This document shows positions 27,972 through 37,778 of a stretch of 64,000 nt of DNA, one piece after another. The stretch comes from Xanthobacteraceae bacterium. GTDB taxonomy: Bacteria; Pseudomonadota; Alphaproteobacteria; Rhizobiales; Xanthobacteraceae. The stretch is taken from contig JARLIY010000076.1 of the NCBI GenBank assembly GCA_031291475.1, positions 48,708 through 112,707 of the forward strand, written 5' to 3'. Position numbers and translations under genes: made by a program. Each line of letters begins with the position of its first letter. Positions within the stretch are counted from its first letter, which is position 1. The notes under the pieces were generated by a model that searched no databases, was not told the DNA's origin, and saw nothing but the letters and a program-made list of their open reading frames with translations.

Positions 27972-28607
27972 ATGAAGAAAGCAACGAAGAAGCCGGCCAA
28001 GCGCCCTGCCGCAAAAAAGAAGCCGTTCAAGCGGCCGGTCTTCCATCACGCGCTGTTGAAGACCGCGCGCATGGACGAGATGATCAAGTGGTACGCCGAC
28101 GTGGTCGGCACTCAGCCGAATTTTTACGCGCCGGGCATCGCCTTTCTCAGCAACGACGGCGCCAATCATCGGCTTTCGCTGGTCGGCAATCCGCTGTTCC
28201 GCGACAATCCCGAGTTTCGAAAATATGCGGGATTGCATCACCTGGCTTTCGAATACACCACGGTGAACGACCTGCTCGACACCTGGCAGCGCCTGCACGA
28301 CGAATTCGGCTATGAGCCGCATGTGGCCGTGCATCATGGCATGACGCTCTCCTTCTATTACGTCGACCCGGACGGCAACAGCGTCGAGCTGCAGGCCGAC
28401 GCCTTCGGCGACTGGAAAAAATCCACCAAGTGGATGCGCGAATCGGCGGAGTTCAAGGCCGACCCGATCGGCAAATTCGTCGTGCCGGCGAAGATGGTGG
28501 CGGCCCGCGCCGCCGGCGTAAAGACGAAGGAACTACTGCGGCGCGCCTATGCTGGCGAATACGCGCCGTCGGCGCCCTACGACTATCGCGTCGATCTGCC
28601 GGCTTAG
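27972..28607 (+). CDS. VOC-family (extradiol-dioxygenase-like) protein with Lys-rich tail
   Basis: Protein of 211 aa. Residues 23-145 form a glyoxalase/extradiol dioxygenase domain with candidate metal ligands in FHHALL, GLHHLAFEY and NSVELQ, like the catalytic half of catechol dioxygenases. The first 22 residues are a Lys/Ala/Pro-rich tail (MKKATKKPAKRPAAKKKPF), unusual for this family and resembling histone H1-like tails. It may cleave an aromatic ring or act on another ligand. It is the second gene after an acyl-CoA dehydrogenase, and its stop overlaps the convergent GMC gene by four bases. Confidence 0.88.
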   Translation: MKKATKKPAKRPAAKKKPFKRPVFHHALLKTARMDEMIKWYADVVGTQPNFYAPGIAFLSNDGANHRLSLVGNPLFRDNPEFRKYAGLHHLAFEYTTVNDLLDTWQRLHDEFGYEPHVAVHHGMTLSFYYVDPDGNSVELQADAFGDWKKSTKWMRESAEFKADPIGKFVVPAKMVAARAAGVKTKELLRRAYAGEYAPSAPYDYRVDLPA

Positions 28608-30190
28608 CTCAGCATCATCGCCGCGCCTTTCTCGGCGATCATGATCACCGGCGCGTTGGTGTTGCCGGATACGAGCGTCGGCATGATCGACGCGTCGATC
28701 ACCCGCAAGCCCTCGATGCCGCGCACCCGCAGCCGCTCGTCGACCACGGCCATGGCGTCGCTGCCCATCTTGCAGGTGCCGACCGGGTGATATTCGGTTT
28801 CCCCCGTGGCGCGGATGCATTCCGTCAGCGCGGCGTCGGATTGTGACGCAGCCCCGGGAATGCGCTCTTCGCCGAGCCAGCGCTTGAATGCCGGCGCCGC
28901 CAAAATCTCGCGCGCCCGCCGGGTGCCGTCGATGAGAATTTTGCGATCATAGTCCGCTGCGAGATAATTCGGGTCGATCAGCGGCGGTCGAAGCGGGTCG
29001 GCCGACGCCAGGCGGATTTCGCCGCGGCTCTGCGGCCGCAAACAGTTGACATGAATGGTGATGCCGTGCCCGTCGAGAACGGTGCGGCCGTGATTGACCA
29101 CCTGCGACGGGATGAAATGGTACTGAATATCGGGCGTCGCGGCGCCGAGGCTGCTGACGATGAAGGCTCCGGCCTCGGCGACGTTGGTGGTCCCCGGCCC
29201 GGTCTTGAACAGCATCCATTGCAGCCCCACGGCGAGCGAGGCGAAGCCGCTGCGCTTGTCATCGAGGGTGACCGCCCCCGTCGCGCGCTGAACGACGCTG
29301 ACGTTGAGGTGATCCTGCAAATTCTTGCCGACACCGGGAAGATCCAGCATGATCGGCACGCCGATCCCCTTTAGCTCCGCGGCCGGGCCGATACCAGACA
29401 GGAGCAGCAGTTGTGGTGAGTTGATGCCGCCGCCGGCAAGCACCACCTCCCGTTCGGCGCGGACACGATGCCGCTTCCCTCTGCGCACATATTCGACACC
29501 GACGGCGCGGCCCTTCTCGATCAGCACGCGGGTGGCCTGCGCCTTGGTGACGATGGTGAGGTTTTTGCGCGCCGCCGCCGGGTGCAGATAGGCGCGGGCC
29601 GCGCTCCAGCGTTCGCCGTTCTTCTGCGTCACCTGAAAGAGGCCGCAGCCGAGCTGCACGGCGCCGTTGAAGTCCGGGTTGAATGGAATGCCGATCTGCT
29701 GCGCTGCTTCGACGAAGACGTGGCTTAGCGGATTGGTATAGGGCCGGTCGGCGACGTTGAGCGGCCCGTCTTGCCCGTGAAATTCGTCGTGCAGGCGCTC
29801 ATTGTTCTCGGCTTTCTTGAACAATGGCAGCACGTCCGCGTAGCTCCAGCCGGCATTGCCGAGCTGCCGCCAATGATCGTAGTCGGCCGGCTGGCCGCGC
29901 ATGTAGATCATGGCGTTGGTCGAGCTTGAACCGCCGAGGAGCCGGCCGCGCGGCTGGAACATGCGCCTGCCGTTCATCGCCGCCTGCGGCACCGTGTCGT
30001 AGCGCCAGTCGTAACGTGGCGAATCCAACTTCAAGATCCCGGCCGGCATGCGCACGAACAGCGATTTGTCCGAGCCGCCGGCTTCCAGCAGCAACACGGT
30101 GACGTCGGGCCTGGCCGAGAGCCGGTTGGCCAGCACCGAACCCGCCGAGCCGGCGCCGACGATGATGTAGTCGTAAGCTTTTTCGGCCAT
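28604..30190 (-). CDS. GMC-family FAD-dependent oxidoreductase (choline dehydrogenase type)
   Basis: Flavoprotein of 528 aa oxidising a primary alcohol. FAD-binding [18 protein letters not shown] opens the protein, [17 protein letters not shown] is GMC signature 1, [15 protein letters not shown] is signature 2, and the active-site His/Asn pair lies in [10 protein letters not shown] and VSGNTNAP. The substrate is unknown. It lies 25 bases downstream of the acyl-CoA dehydrogenase-like monooxygenase on the same strand, so the two are probably co-expressed. Confidence 0.93.
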   Translation of the reverse strand: MAEKAYDYIIVGAGSAGSVLANRLSARPDVTVLLLEAGGSDKSLFVRMPAGILKLDSPRYDWRYDTVPQAAMNGRRMFQPRGRLLGGSSSTNAMIYMRGQPADYDHWRQLGNAGWSYADVLPLFKKAENNERLHDEFHGQDGPLNVADRPYTNPLSHVFVEAAQQIGIPFNPDFNGAVQLGCGLFQVTQKNGERWSAARAYLHPAAARKNLTIVTKAQATRVLIEKGRAVGVEYVRRGKRHRVRAEREVVLAGGGINSPQLLLLSGIGPAAELKGIGVPIMLDLPGVGKNLQDHLNVSVVQRATGAVTLDDKRSGFASLAVGLQWMLFKTGPGTTNVAEAGAFIVSSLGAATPDIQYHFIPSQVVNHGRTVLDGHGITIHVNCLRPQSRGEIRLASADPLRPPLIDPNYLAADYDRKILIDGTRRAREILAAPAFKRWLGEERIPGAASQSDAALTECIRATGETEYHPVGTCKMGSDAMAVVDERLRVRGIEGLRVIDASIMPTLVSGNTNAPVIMIAEKGAAMMLS

Positions 30191-30215
30191 TTCGCCCCCT
30201 GCCCTGTCGGCAGAC

Positions 30216-31406
30216 TCAAGACATCGGATCGACCGGCAGGCCGAGCCGGACCTTGCCGTGATTTTCGTAAGCGGTGTCGCTCATCACCTGATGCAGTCCC
30301 GCGGTATTCAGATCGCGCAGCAGCCGGCCGACGACATGCGGGTGATGCAAGCCGGTGTTGCCGGCAAAGTGAAAGACCTGCGTCGCCGTCTCGATGGCGA
30401 TATCGGTGGCGTAGACCGCGGCAGCGCGCACGTCGGCGATCGCCGCCGCGTCTGGCATCTTTCCGGCGCCGATGCCTTCGAACAATTGCGCGTAGCGCTC
30501 GTGCAGCAGCGCCCGCACCGCTCGTATCTTCAAATCCGTCTGCCCGATGAAGCGGTGCACCACCTGCCGCTCGTCGAGCTTGGAAGCGCGGAAAGTCCCG
30601 CGCGTGGTCGTGGCCAATGTAATCAGCTCGTCGAGCGCGCGCCGCGCCGCGCCGATGGCCACCGGCCCGTGCTCTTTGGCGACGTAGCTGAACGGCGGGA
30701 ACAGATATGACGGCCCGCCGCGCAGCGGCTGCGGCTTCAGCAGATCCCAGGCGAATGTCATCTCCTTGCGCAAGTAATAATTCTCCACGGAAAAATCGCA
30801 CGAACCGGTGCCACGCAGGCCGACCACACCGCCCCAATTGTCGTGGAGCTTGATGTCCTTCTTCGGAAACACCGCGTAGATGACGATCGGGCGGCCGCCG
30901 TTCTCGGCTTCGCTGCCTTCGATCAGCGTCCCGCCGATCGACCACTCGGCGTGTTTAATGCCGCTGTTGAAGCGCCAGCGCCCATTCACGCGGTAACCGT
31001 CGCCTTCGCGCACGGCCCGCCCGCCCGGATAGAACGATATCGAGGCGGTCGGAATGTGTCCGCCGGCGAACACGCGGTCGAGGCCGGCTGGCGGCAGGAA
31101 CGATCCCATCGAGGCAACGGACGTGGCGCCGACCATCGTGCACCAGCCGCTGGTGAAATCGTGATAGGCGATCGTCTCCAACACCATCATTTCAGTCAGC
31201 GGATCGACCTCGGCGCCGCCCAAAGCGGTGTTGAGCTTCATGCTGAACAGGCCGGCATCGCGCAGCGCGCCGACCGCCTCGGGCGCAAGCGTTCCCAGTT
31301 CCTCGTTCTTGGCTCCCGATGCGCGCAGCGTCTCGGCGATGGCGTCGACACGATCGAGCAGCATCTTTCGCTTCGCCAGGCGTTCTTGCGACAATGCCTC
31401 GGTCAT
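30216..31406 (-). CDS. acyl-CoA dehydrogenase-fold flavin monooxygenase
   Basis: Protein of 396 aa with the acyl-CoA dehydrogenase fold but the features of the two-component hydroxylase branch (HsaA / pigment-production hydroxylase / DszC-like): TSGWCTMVGATSVASMG, RVNGRWRFNSGIKHAEW and a C-terminal HPHVVGRLLRDLNTAG. Such enzymes use reduced FMN from a partner reductase to hydroxylate aromatic or heterocyclic compounds. No reductase is next to it. The start at 31406 has GGGGGAAAC upstream; a start 45 bases further up lacks support. Confidence 0.88.
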   Translation of the reverse strand: MTEALSQERLAKRKMLLDRVDAIAETLRASGAKNEELGTLAPEAVGALRDAGLFSMKLNTALGGAEVDPLTEMMVLETIAYHDFTSGWCTMVGATSVASMGSFLPPAGLDRVFAGGHIPTASISFYPGGRAVREGDGYRVNGRWRFNSGIKHAEWSIGGTLIEGSEAENGGRPIVIYAVFPKKDIKLHDNWGGVVGLRGTGSCDFSVENYYLRKEMTFAWDLLKPQPLRGGPSYLFPPFSYVAKEHGPVAIGAARRALDELITLATTTRGTFRASKLDERQVVHRFIGQTDLKIRAVRALLHERYAQLFEGIGAGKMPDAAAIADVRAAAVYATDIAIETATQVFHFAGNTGLHHPHVVGRLLRDLNTAGLHQVMSDTAYENHGKVRLGLPVDPMS

Positions 31407-31466
31407 GTTTCCCCCGGCTTTGATCTTGAGCGAAAAAGGCGGCCGCGACAATCGCCGCTTGGCCGC

Positions 31467-32576
<1,110 letters not shown>

Positions 32577-32710
32577 CTCGATAACCTCGAACCTTCGCTA
32601 ATTGTAGATATAACCGCACCAAACCGTCGTTGCGAGGCACCAACGCCGTTCGCACGCGGATGGCAAGCTTGTCCCCTCCACCGGGGCGGAGGCATCCACT
32701 TCCTTCGTCA

Positions 32711-32781
32711 CCACCGGGCTTGACCCGGTGGTCCATGCTGAAGTGCGGCTCTCCAGGGATTGCCGGATCAAGTCCGGCAAT
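32711..32781. repeat. pair of REP-like palindromes
   Basis: CCACCGGG-CTTGA-CCCGGTGG (32711-32731) and ATTGCCGGA-TCAAG-TCCGGCAAT (32759-32781). The loops are reverse complements, so the two elements are in opposite orientation. The same TCAAG-loop element recurs at 36852-36874. They lie between two genes read in the same direction. Confidence 0.8.
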
Positions 32782-32834
32782 GACAAATAGAGACGCCCCC
32801 TCCACCACCCCCGCTTCGCGGGGGCGGATGAAAG

Positions 32835-34094
32835 CTAAAACACCTCGCAGCCCGGAAGCCCGCAGGAGATCAGCCGGTCGGACGGGAAGTTGGTGATGAT
32901 CTGACAGCCGTCCTTGGTCACGACGACCTCTTCCTCGATGCGGGCGGCGCCGGAGCCGTCCTCGGCGCCCTTCCAGGTTTCCAACGCGAACACCATGCCT
33001 TCCTTCAACGGCGTGTTCTGCCCGGTGTAGCGCTTACTGATGATCGGCCGCTCCCAGAGCGACAGCCCGACGCCGTGGCCGTATTGCAGCAGGAACGCTT
33101 CCGCCTCGTCGCGGTAGCCGAATTCCTGCGCGTCCGGCCATACCTGCGCCACCTGGTCGGGCGTGATGCCGGGGCGGATCAGGTCGATCGAGGCGGAAAT
33201 CCATTTCGACGCGGTCTCGTAGGCGTCGATCTGATATTTGTTCGGCTCGCCGCAGATGAAGGTGCGGTAGTAGCAGGTGCGATAGCCGTTGAACGAATGC
33301 ATGATGTCGAGGAACACCATGTCGCCCGGCTGGATCATGCGGTCGGAGAAGGTGTGCGAATGCGGCCGGCCGCGCTGGCCCGATACCGAGTTGACGCACT
33401 CGACGCGCTCGGAGCCCATGCGGAACAGCCGGTCGTTGGCGATGGCGACGAGCTCGTTCTCGCGCGTGCCCGGGCGGATCGCGCGGGCGATGTCGACGTA
33501 AGTGGCGTCGACCATGGCGCAGGCCATTTTCAACAGCTCGATCTCGTCCGGGGTCTTGACCTCGCGGGCGTCGAGCATGGCCTGCTGGCCGTCGACCACC
33601 TCGATGCCTTCCTTCTCCAGCGCCCGCAGCATCGGCAGCTCCATCAAATCGATGCCGATCGGCTCCTTGTCGATGCCGAGCTTCATCAGGACTTTCTTGA
33701 TCTGCTTGGCGAAGTCGCCCTGGATGTTCAGTTGCAGCGGCAAGCCGCCCTGCATGGTCGAAATCGGCGCCGCGACATTGTCGGCGATCCACGGCGAGGA
33801 AATGCGCTTGGCCGGCGGCGCCGGATCCCACAGCATCGGCTCGCCCACCACCGGGCAAAGCGCGTAGCGCATGAATTTGTCGCGCGCCCATTCGCCGATA
33901 TGGGTGCCGGTGATGTAGCGGATATTGTCGAAGTTAAACGCGAGCACGGCGCCGAGGCCGGCGTGGCGGATCGCCTCCTGGGCGCGCTTGACGCGCTCCT
34001 TGTGCAGGCGGGCGTAATCGATGCCCTGCTCCCAATCCTTGGCCATCATGCCCCAGGAGGCGGTGGCTTGCTTGCGGTTGTATTTCATCGGCAT
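32835..34094 (-). CDS. M24 (Xaa-Pro peptidase/creatinase-like) family protein
   Basis: Pita-bread protein of 419 aa with an N-terminal creatinase-type domain (residues 20-175) and a C-terminal M24 domain. His340 (YGHGVGL), Glu372 (FALET) and Glu387 (ARIEEE) match the metal ligands. In the FLDIMHSFNGYRTCYYRTF segment the first ligand Asp263 is present, but the second Asp, eleven residues on, is Cys274. The family contains peptidases and metal-free enzymes such as creatinase, so peptidase activity should not be assumed. It stands alone between repeat-bearing gaps. Confidence 0.87.
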   Translation of the reverse strand: MPMKYNRKQATASWGMMAKDWEQGIDYARLHKERVKRAQEAIRHAGLGAVLAFNFDNIRYITGTHIGEWARDKFMRYALCPVVGEPMLWDPAPPAKRISSPWIADNVAAPISTMQGGLPLQLNIQGDFAKQIKKVLMKLGIDKEPIGIDLMELPMLRALEKEGIEVVDGQQAMLDAREVKTPDEIELLKMACAMVDATYVDIARAIRPGTRENELVAIANDRLFRMGSERVECVNSVSGQRGRPHSHTFSDRMIQPGDMVFLDIMHSFNGYRTCYYRTFICGEPNKYQIDAYETASKWISASIDLIRPGITPDQVAQVWPDAQEFGYRDEAEAFLLQYGHGVGLSLWERPIISKRYTGQNTPLKEGMVFALETWKGAEDGSGAARIEEEVVVTKDGCQIITNFPSDRLISCGLPGCEVF

Positions 34095-34267
34095 TTCCTC
34101 ACTTTTTTACGGCGGCGCACGAGAGGCGGAATTTCACGGCGGGCCAAGGTATAAGACAATTAGCGTATGGCGCGGGTCGCGCAAACGGGGATTTTCAAGC
34201 GGCCCAAAAAGCTGATAGGGCTGGCCGCCGGCGGTTTTGGCGTGGGCAAGGCGTAGGGTTTTCAGTC

Positions 34268-35152
34268 ATGCATGTGGGCTTCATCGGCTTGGGCATCATG
34301 GGCGCGCCGATGGCGCTCAACATCCGAAAGCGCGGCCACACGCTCACCGTCTATAACCGCACGCCGGGCAAGGACCGCGCGCTGATCGCAGCCGGCGCCA
34401 AGGCGGTTTCCGCGCCGCAGGACATCGGCGCCGTCGACGTGCTCATCACCTGCGTCGCCGACGGACCCGCCGAAGAGGCGATGCTGTTCGAGTCCGGCCT
34501 GATCGACCGGCTGCCGAAAGAGTGCATCCATGTGTCGTGCACCACGCTCGGGGTCGACACCGCGCGCAAGCTGACCGCCGGGCACAACAAGCGCGGGCGC
34601 GTCTTCGTCGCCGCGCCGGTGCTCGGCCGCGCCGTCGACATGGCACCGGCCGGCAAATTGTTCGTCATCGCCGCCGGCCCGCCGGACGCCATCGCCCGCT
34701 GCATGCCGCTGTTCGACGCGGTCGGGCAGCGCACCTTCACCTTCGGTCCCGATCCGGCGAACGCGATCGCGGTCAAGCTCGCGGTCAATTTCATGGGGCT
34801 CACCAATATCGAGGGCATGGCGGAGGCCTTCGCGCTGACGGCGCAATACGGCGTCGACCGGTCGGCCTTCTACGAGTTCCTGACCAACACGTTGTTCTCG
34901 ACACCGCTGTACAAATCCTACGGCAAGCTGATCGAGCAGGACAACTTCACGCCGGCGAACTTCGCCGTGCCGCTGGGGCTGAAGGACATCAAGCTAGCGA
35001 TCGAAGCGGCCGAGCGCGTCAATCTGGCGCTGCCGGCCGCCAATGTGGTGCGCGATCATCTGGTGCAGGCCATCGCGCAGGGCTATCGCGAAGAGGATTG
35101 GTCGGTGATCGCGCGCGTGGTCGCCAACAACCTCAAAGCGCCGCCGCGCTGA
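34268..35152 (+). CDS. NAD(P)-dependent beta-hydroxyacid dehydrogenase (HIBADH family)
   Basis: Protein of 294 aa that oxidises or reduces a beta-hydroxyacid such as 3-hydroxyisobutyrate or tartronate semialdehyde. The Rossmann start HVGFIGLGIMGAPMALNI, the substrate loop (CTTLGVDTARKL, APVLGRAVDMAPAGKL) and the catalytic Lys segment AVKLAVNFMGLTNIEGMAE are visible. An SDR-like gene follows 17 bases later and a NmrA-like gene after that. A second paralogue lies at 36882-37766. Confidence 0.92.
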   Translation: MHVGFIGLGIMGAPMALNIRKRGHTLTVYNRTPGKDRALIAAGAKAVSAPQDIGAVDVLITCVADGPAEEAMLFESGLIDRLPKECIHVSCTTLGVDTARKLTAGHNKRGRVFVAAPVLGRAVDMAPAGKLFVIAAGPPDAIARCMPLFDAVGQRTFTFGPDPANAIAVKLAVNFMGLTNIEGMAEAFALTAQYGVDRSAFYEFLTNTLFSTPLYKSYGKLIEQDNFTPANFAVPLGLKDIKLAIEAAERVNLALPAANVVRDHLVQAIAQGYREEDWSVIARVVANNLKAPPR

Positions 35153-35169
35153 AAGCTCCGGAGGTTTTC

Positions 35170-35889
35170 ATGCCCAAGGCCAACGAGCATGTGGTCGTCA
35201 TCGGCGGCACGTCGGGGATCGGCCTGCCGCTGGCGCGCGCCGCCCATGCGCTCGGCTGCATGCTCACCGTCGCCGGCCGCGGCGCCGAACGCGCGGCCGA
35301 GGTCGCGCGATCGATCGGCCCGAGCGTGACCGGCCTGCATGTCGAGCTCGACGATCCGACTTCGATCCGCGCGGCTTTGGCCGACGGACCGGCGATCGAT
35401 CACCTGGTGCTGGTGCCGATCGATCAGTGCGCGACCAACATCAAGGATTTCAAAGTCGAGGCCGCCAACAAGGCGCTGCACGTCAAGCTCACCGGCTATA
35501 TCGAAGTCGTCCACACATTGCTGCCGCGGCTCAAACCGACCTCCGCGATCGTGCTGTTCGGCGGTCTCGCCGAGGCCAAGCCTTATCTGAACTCGACCAT
35601 GATCACCGTAGCCAATGCCGGCGTCGTCGGCGTCATGAACACGCTCGCCGTGGAGCTGGCGCCGATCCGGGTGAATTCGGTATCGCCCGGGCTGATCGGC
35701 GACTCGCCGAAATGGCAAGCGGCGGCAAAGAAAGGCGCGCAGGGCGTCCTCGACGCGCTGGCGGCGCGGGCGCCGGCGCGGCACCTGGCCACGACGGACG
35801 ACGTGATCCACGCCGTGTTCTTCCTGCTCGATAACCGGTCGGTGACCGGCCACGATCTGCAAATCGACGGCGGCGACCGACTGGTCTGA
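35170..35889 (+). CDS. SDR-fold protein lacking the catalytic Ser-Tyr-Lys
   Basis: Protein of 239 aa with an intact nucleotide-binding GGTSGIGLPLA (residues 12-22) and the later VELAPIRVNSVSPG typical of SDRs. The active-site positions are changed: Ser is Gly132, Tyr is Ile145 and Lys is Asn149 (ITVAN instead of YxxxK), and the NNAG motif is absent. It is unlikely to be a normal dehydrogenase. It may bind NAD(P)H as a regulator or use other residues. The ATG at 35170 follows GGAGG. It is the second gene of a three-gene unit. Confidence 0.88.
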   Translation: MPKANEHVVVIGGTSGIGLPLARAAHALGCMLTVAGRGAERAAEVARSIGPSVTGLHVELDDPTSIRAALADGPAIDHLVLVPIDQCATNIKDFKVEAANKALHVKLTGYIEVVHTLLPRLKPTSAIVLFGGLAEAKPYLNSTMITVANAGVVGVMNTLAVELAPIRVNSVSPGLIGDSPKWQAAAKKGAQGVLDALAARAPARHLATTDDVIHAVFFLLDNRSVTGHDLQIDGGDRLV

Positions 35890-35916
35890 AATTATTTTCA
35901 CTTGGGGAGAGAAACG

Positions 35917-36783
35917 ATGATTGCTGTTGTCGGCGCTACCGGCAATACCGGCCGGGCGGTGGTGAAGGAACTGAAAAGCCTCGGGCAAAACCCGGTCGCC
36001 GTGGTGCGTAACGCCGAGAAGGCGGGCGAGGTTTTGGGCGCCGACGCCAAGATCGCGGTCGCCGACTTGAACGACAAGGCGGCATTGGAGAAGGTGCTCA
36101 AAGGCGCGGACTCCGTATTCCTGACCACCGCGGTCAACCCGCAGCTCGGCGAGCAGAACACCAACGCTATCGACGCGGCGTTGGCGGCCGGCGTCAAATA
36201 TCTGGTGCGGCTGTCCGCCGGCCGCGCCGTAGTCGGCCCGGATTCGCTGGCGCCCGCCGGCCGCACCCACTATGTGATCGACCAACGCCTGCGCGGCCTC
36301 AAGATCGGCTGGGTGATCCTGCGTCCAGGGCTATTCATGCAGAACGTGCTCGGCCAGGTAGCGGCGATCAAGAACGACTCCAAGATCGTGATGCCCTATA
36401 AGCCCGATTTCCGGCTGGCGCTGATCGACGTTCGCGACACCGGCGCGGTCGCCGCGCGCATCCTCATCAATCCGGCGCCGCATGCCGGCAAGGAATACGA
36501 GTTCACCGGCGCGATGACCTCATTCGGCGAATTCACCGACGCGTTCTCGGAAGTGCTGGCCCGCAAGATCACTTATGTCGGCGTCACGCCTGAGCAGGCC
36601 GCCGAAGCGATGAAGGCGCGCGGCATGCCCGACTGGCTGGTAGCACATGCGCTCGCGATCGGCCGCATCGGCAATGTCGGCGGCTTCTCCACCGAGAACA
36701 CCAAGCCGATCCACGACATCGTCAAGCGCGCGCCGCTCACGACCAAACAGTTCGTCACCGATTTCAAGGGATTGTTTGCTTGA
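35917..36783 (+). CDS. NmrA-like / NAD(P)-binding atypical SDR
   Basis: Protein of 288 aa beginning MIAVVGATGNTGRAVVKEL, the GxxGxxG motif of NmrA and quinone-reductase-like atypical SDRs. It ends with a segment common in these proteins (AEAMKARGMPDWLV). Members act as redox sensors or NAD(P)H:quinone reductases. No YxxxK is expected. GGGGAGAG (35904-35911) supports the ATG at 35917. It completes a short plus-strand unit with the two upstream dehydrogenase-like genes. Confidence 0.88.
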   Translation: MIAVVGATGNTGRAVVKELKSLGQNPVAVVRNAEKAGEVLGADAKIAVADLNDKAALEKVLKGADSVFLTTAVNPQLGEQNTNAIDAALAAGVKYLVRLSAGRAVVGPDSLAPAGRTHYVIDQRLRGLKIGWVILRPGLFMQNVLGQVAAIKNDSKIVMPYKPDFRLALIDVRDTGAVAARILINPAPHAGKEYEFTGAMTSFGEFTDAFSEVLARKITYVGVTPEQAAEAMKARGMPDWLVAHALAIGRIGNVGGFSTENTKPIHDIVKRAPLTTKQFVTDFKGLFA

Positions 36784-36788
36784 CCGTC

Positions 36789-36874
36789 ATCACCGGGCCG
36801 GCGCGCGGCGCCGAGACCCGGTGATCCAACTTGGCTGGTGCGAACAGATGGATTGCCGGGTCAAGCCCGGCAAT
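36789..36874. repeat. REP-like palindromes between convergent genes
   Basis: ATCACCGGG (36789-36797) pairs with CCCGGTGAT (36817-36825), and ATTGCCGGG-TCAAG-CCCGGCAAT lies at 36852-36874 with a perfect 9-bp stem. It may also end transcription from both sides. Confidence 0.8.
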
Positions 36875-36881
36875 GACGCTC

Positions 36882-37766
36882 CTATTTCACAAGCCCGCTC
36901 GCCCGCGCCTGATCCTTCGCCATCACCGCCCAGTCGTGGTCGCCTTCGCCGTGCGCCACGGCGCCGACCAGCCGGTCGCGCCAGACATTTCCGCTCGGCA
37001 GCGGCACGCCCTTCGCCTCGCCGGCGGCGAGCGCGAGGTTGGCGTCTTTCAGACCGTTGAGCGCGCTCTGGCCGGGCGGCAGGTAGCGCTCGTCGGCGAT
37101 GAATTTGCCGTAGGTCTTGTATGCCCAGCAGCCGAACAGCCCTTCCGTCAGCACGCCGTAAAATACGTCGGGCGCGACGCCGTATTTGCGCGTCAGCGCG
37201 AAACCCTCGCCCAACGCCTCGATGGCGCAGCCGAGCACGAAATTGTTGGCGATCTTGATCGCCGCGGCGCTGACCGGCTCGGCGCCGGCATCGACCACGC
37301 GGCCGGCGATGGCGGCAAATAACGGCCGCAACCGTTCGACGCTTTGCGGCGGCCCGCCGACCACCATCGTCGCCGAGCCGGCGGTGACGACTTCGGGACG
37401 GCCGAGCACCGGCGAGGCGATGAGAGCTTGCCCGGCGTCGCCGTGCAGCTTGGTGAGCTTGACGATGGCGGCGACGCTGTGCGTGCCGGCGCAAATGTGG
37501 ACGCCGCCCTTCGGCAGCGACTCCTTGAGGCCGCCGGCCTTCGTCACCATGTCGAGCACCGCGGCATCGTCGGTGAGCATGGTGACCACCGCCGCGCCGA
37601 AATTCGCCGCGTCCTTGATCGACGCCATCGCCTTGGCGCCGTGATCGGTCAGCGGCTTTAATTTCTTCGCCGTGCGGTTATAGACGCCGACTTCGTGGCC
37701 GCCGTCGATCAGGCGGCGCGCCATGACCGCGCCCATGCGGCCAAGCCCGATAAATCCGACTTTCAT
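36882..37766 (-). CDS. NAD(P)-dependent beta-hydroxyacid dehydrogenase (second paralogue)
   Basis: HIBADH-family protein of 294 aa: MKVGFIGLGRMGAVMARRL, the GGVHICAGTHSVA substrate loop and the AAIKIANNFVLGCAIEALGE catalytic segment. It resembles the protein at 34268-35152 in length and layout. It is the last gene of a minus-strand unit behind an EboE-like and a Gfo/Idh-family gene (12- and 41-base gaps), which suggests a pathway acting on a sugar- or polyol-derived acid. Confidence 0.92.
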   Translation of the reverse strand: MKVGFIGLGRMGAVMARRLIDGGHEVGVYNRTAKKLKPLTDHGAKAMASIKDAANFGAAVVTMLTDDAAVLDMVTKAGGLKESLPKGGVHICAGTHSVAAIVKLTKLHGDAGQALIASPVLGRPEVVTAGSATMVVGGPPQSVERLRPLFAAIAGRVVDAGAEPVSAAAIKIANNFVLGCAIEALGEGFALTRKYGVAPDVFYGVLTEGLFGCWAYKTYGKFIADERYLPPGQSALNGLKDANLALAAGEAKGVPLPSGNVWRDRLVGAVAHGEGDHDWAVMAKDQARASGLVK

Positions 37767-37778
37767 GACGTTGCTCCG

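Noticed and set aside
26620..28014. Minus-strand frame of 464 codons
   Set aside because: It runs antisense through the tRNA, the acyl-CoA dehydrogenase and the VOC gene and has no recognisable domain.
32711..32781. Clustered palindromes considered as a CRISPR array
   Set aside because: There are only two different palindromes, no regular spacers and no cas genes. They fit REP-like elements.
32835..34094. M24 protein as the DMSP lyase DddP
   Set aside because: The metal-site sequence differs from what I know of DddP and no DMSP-related gene is nearby.
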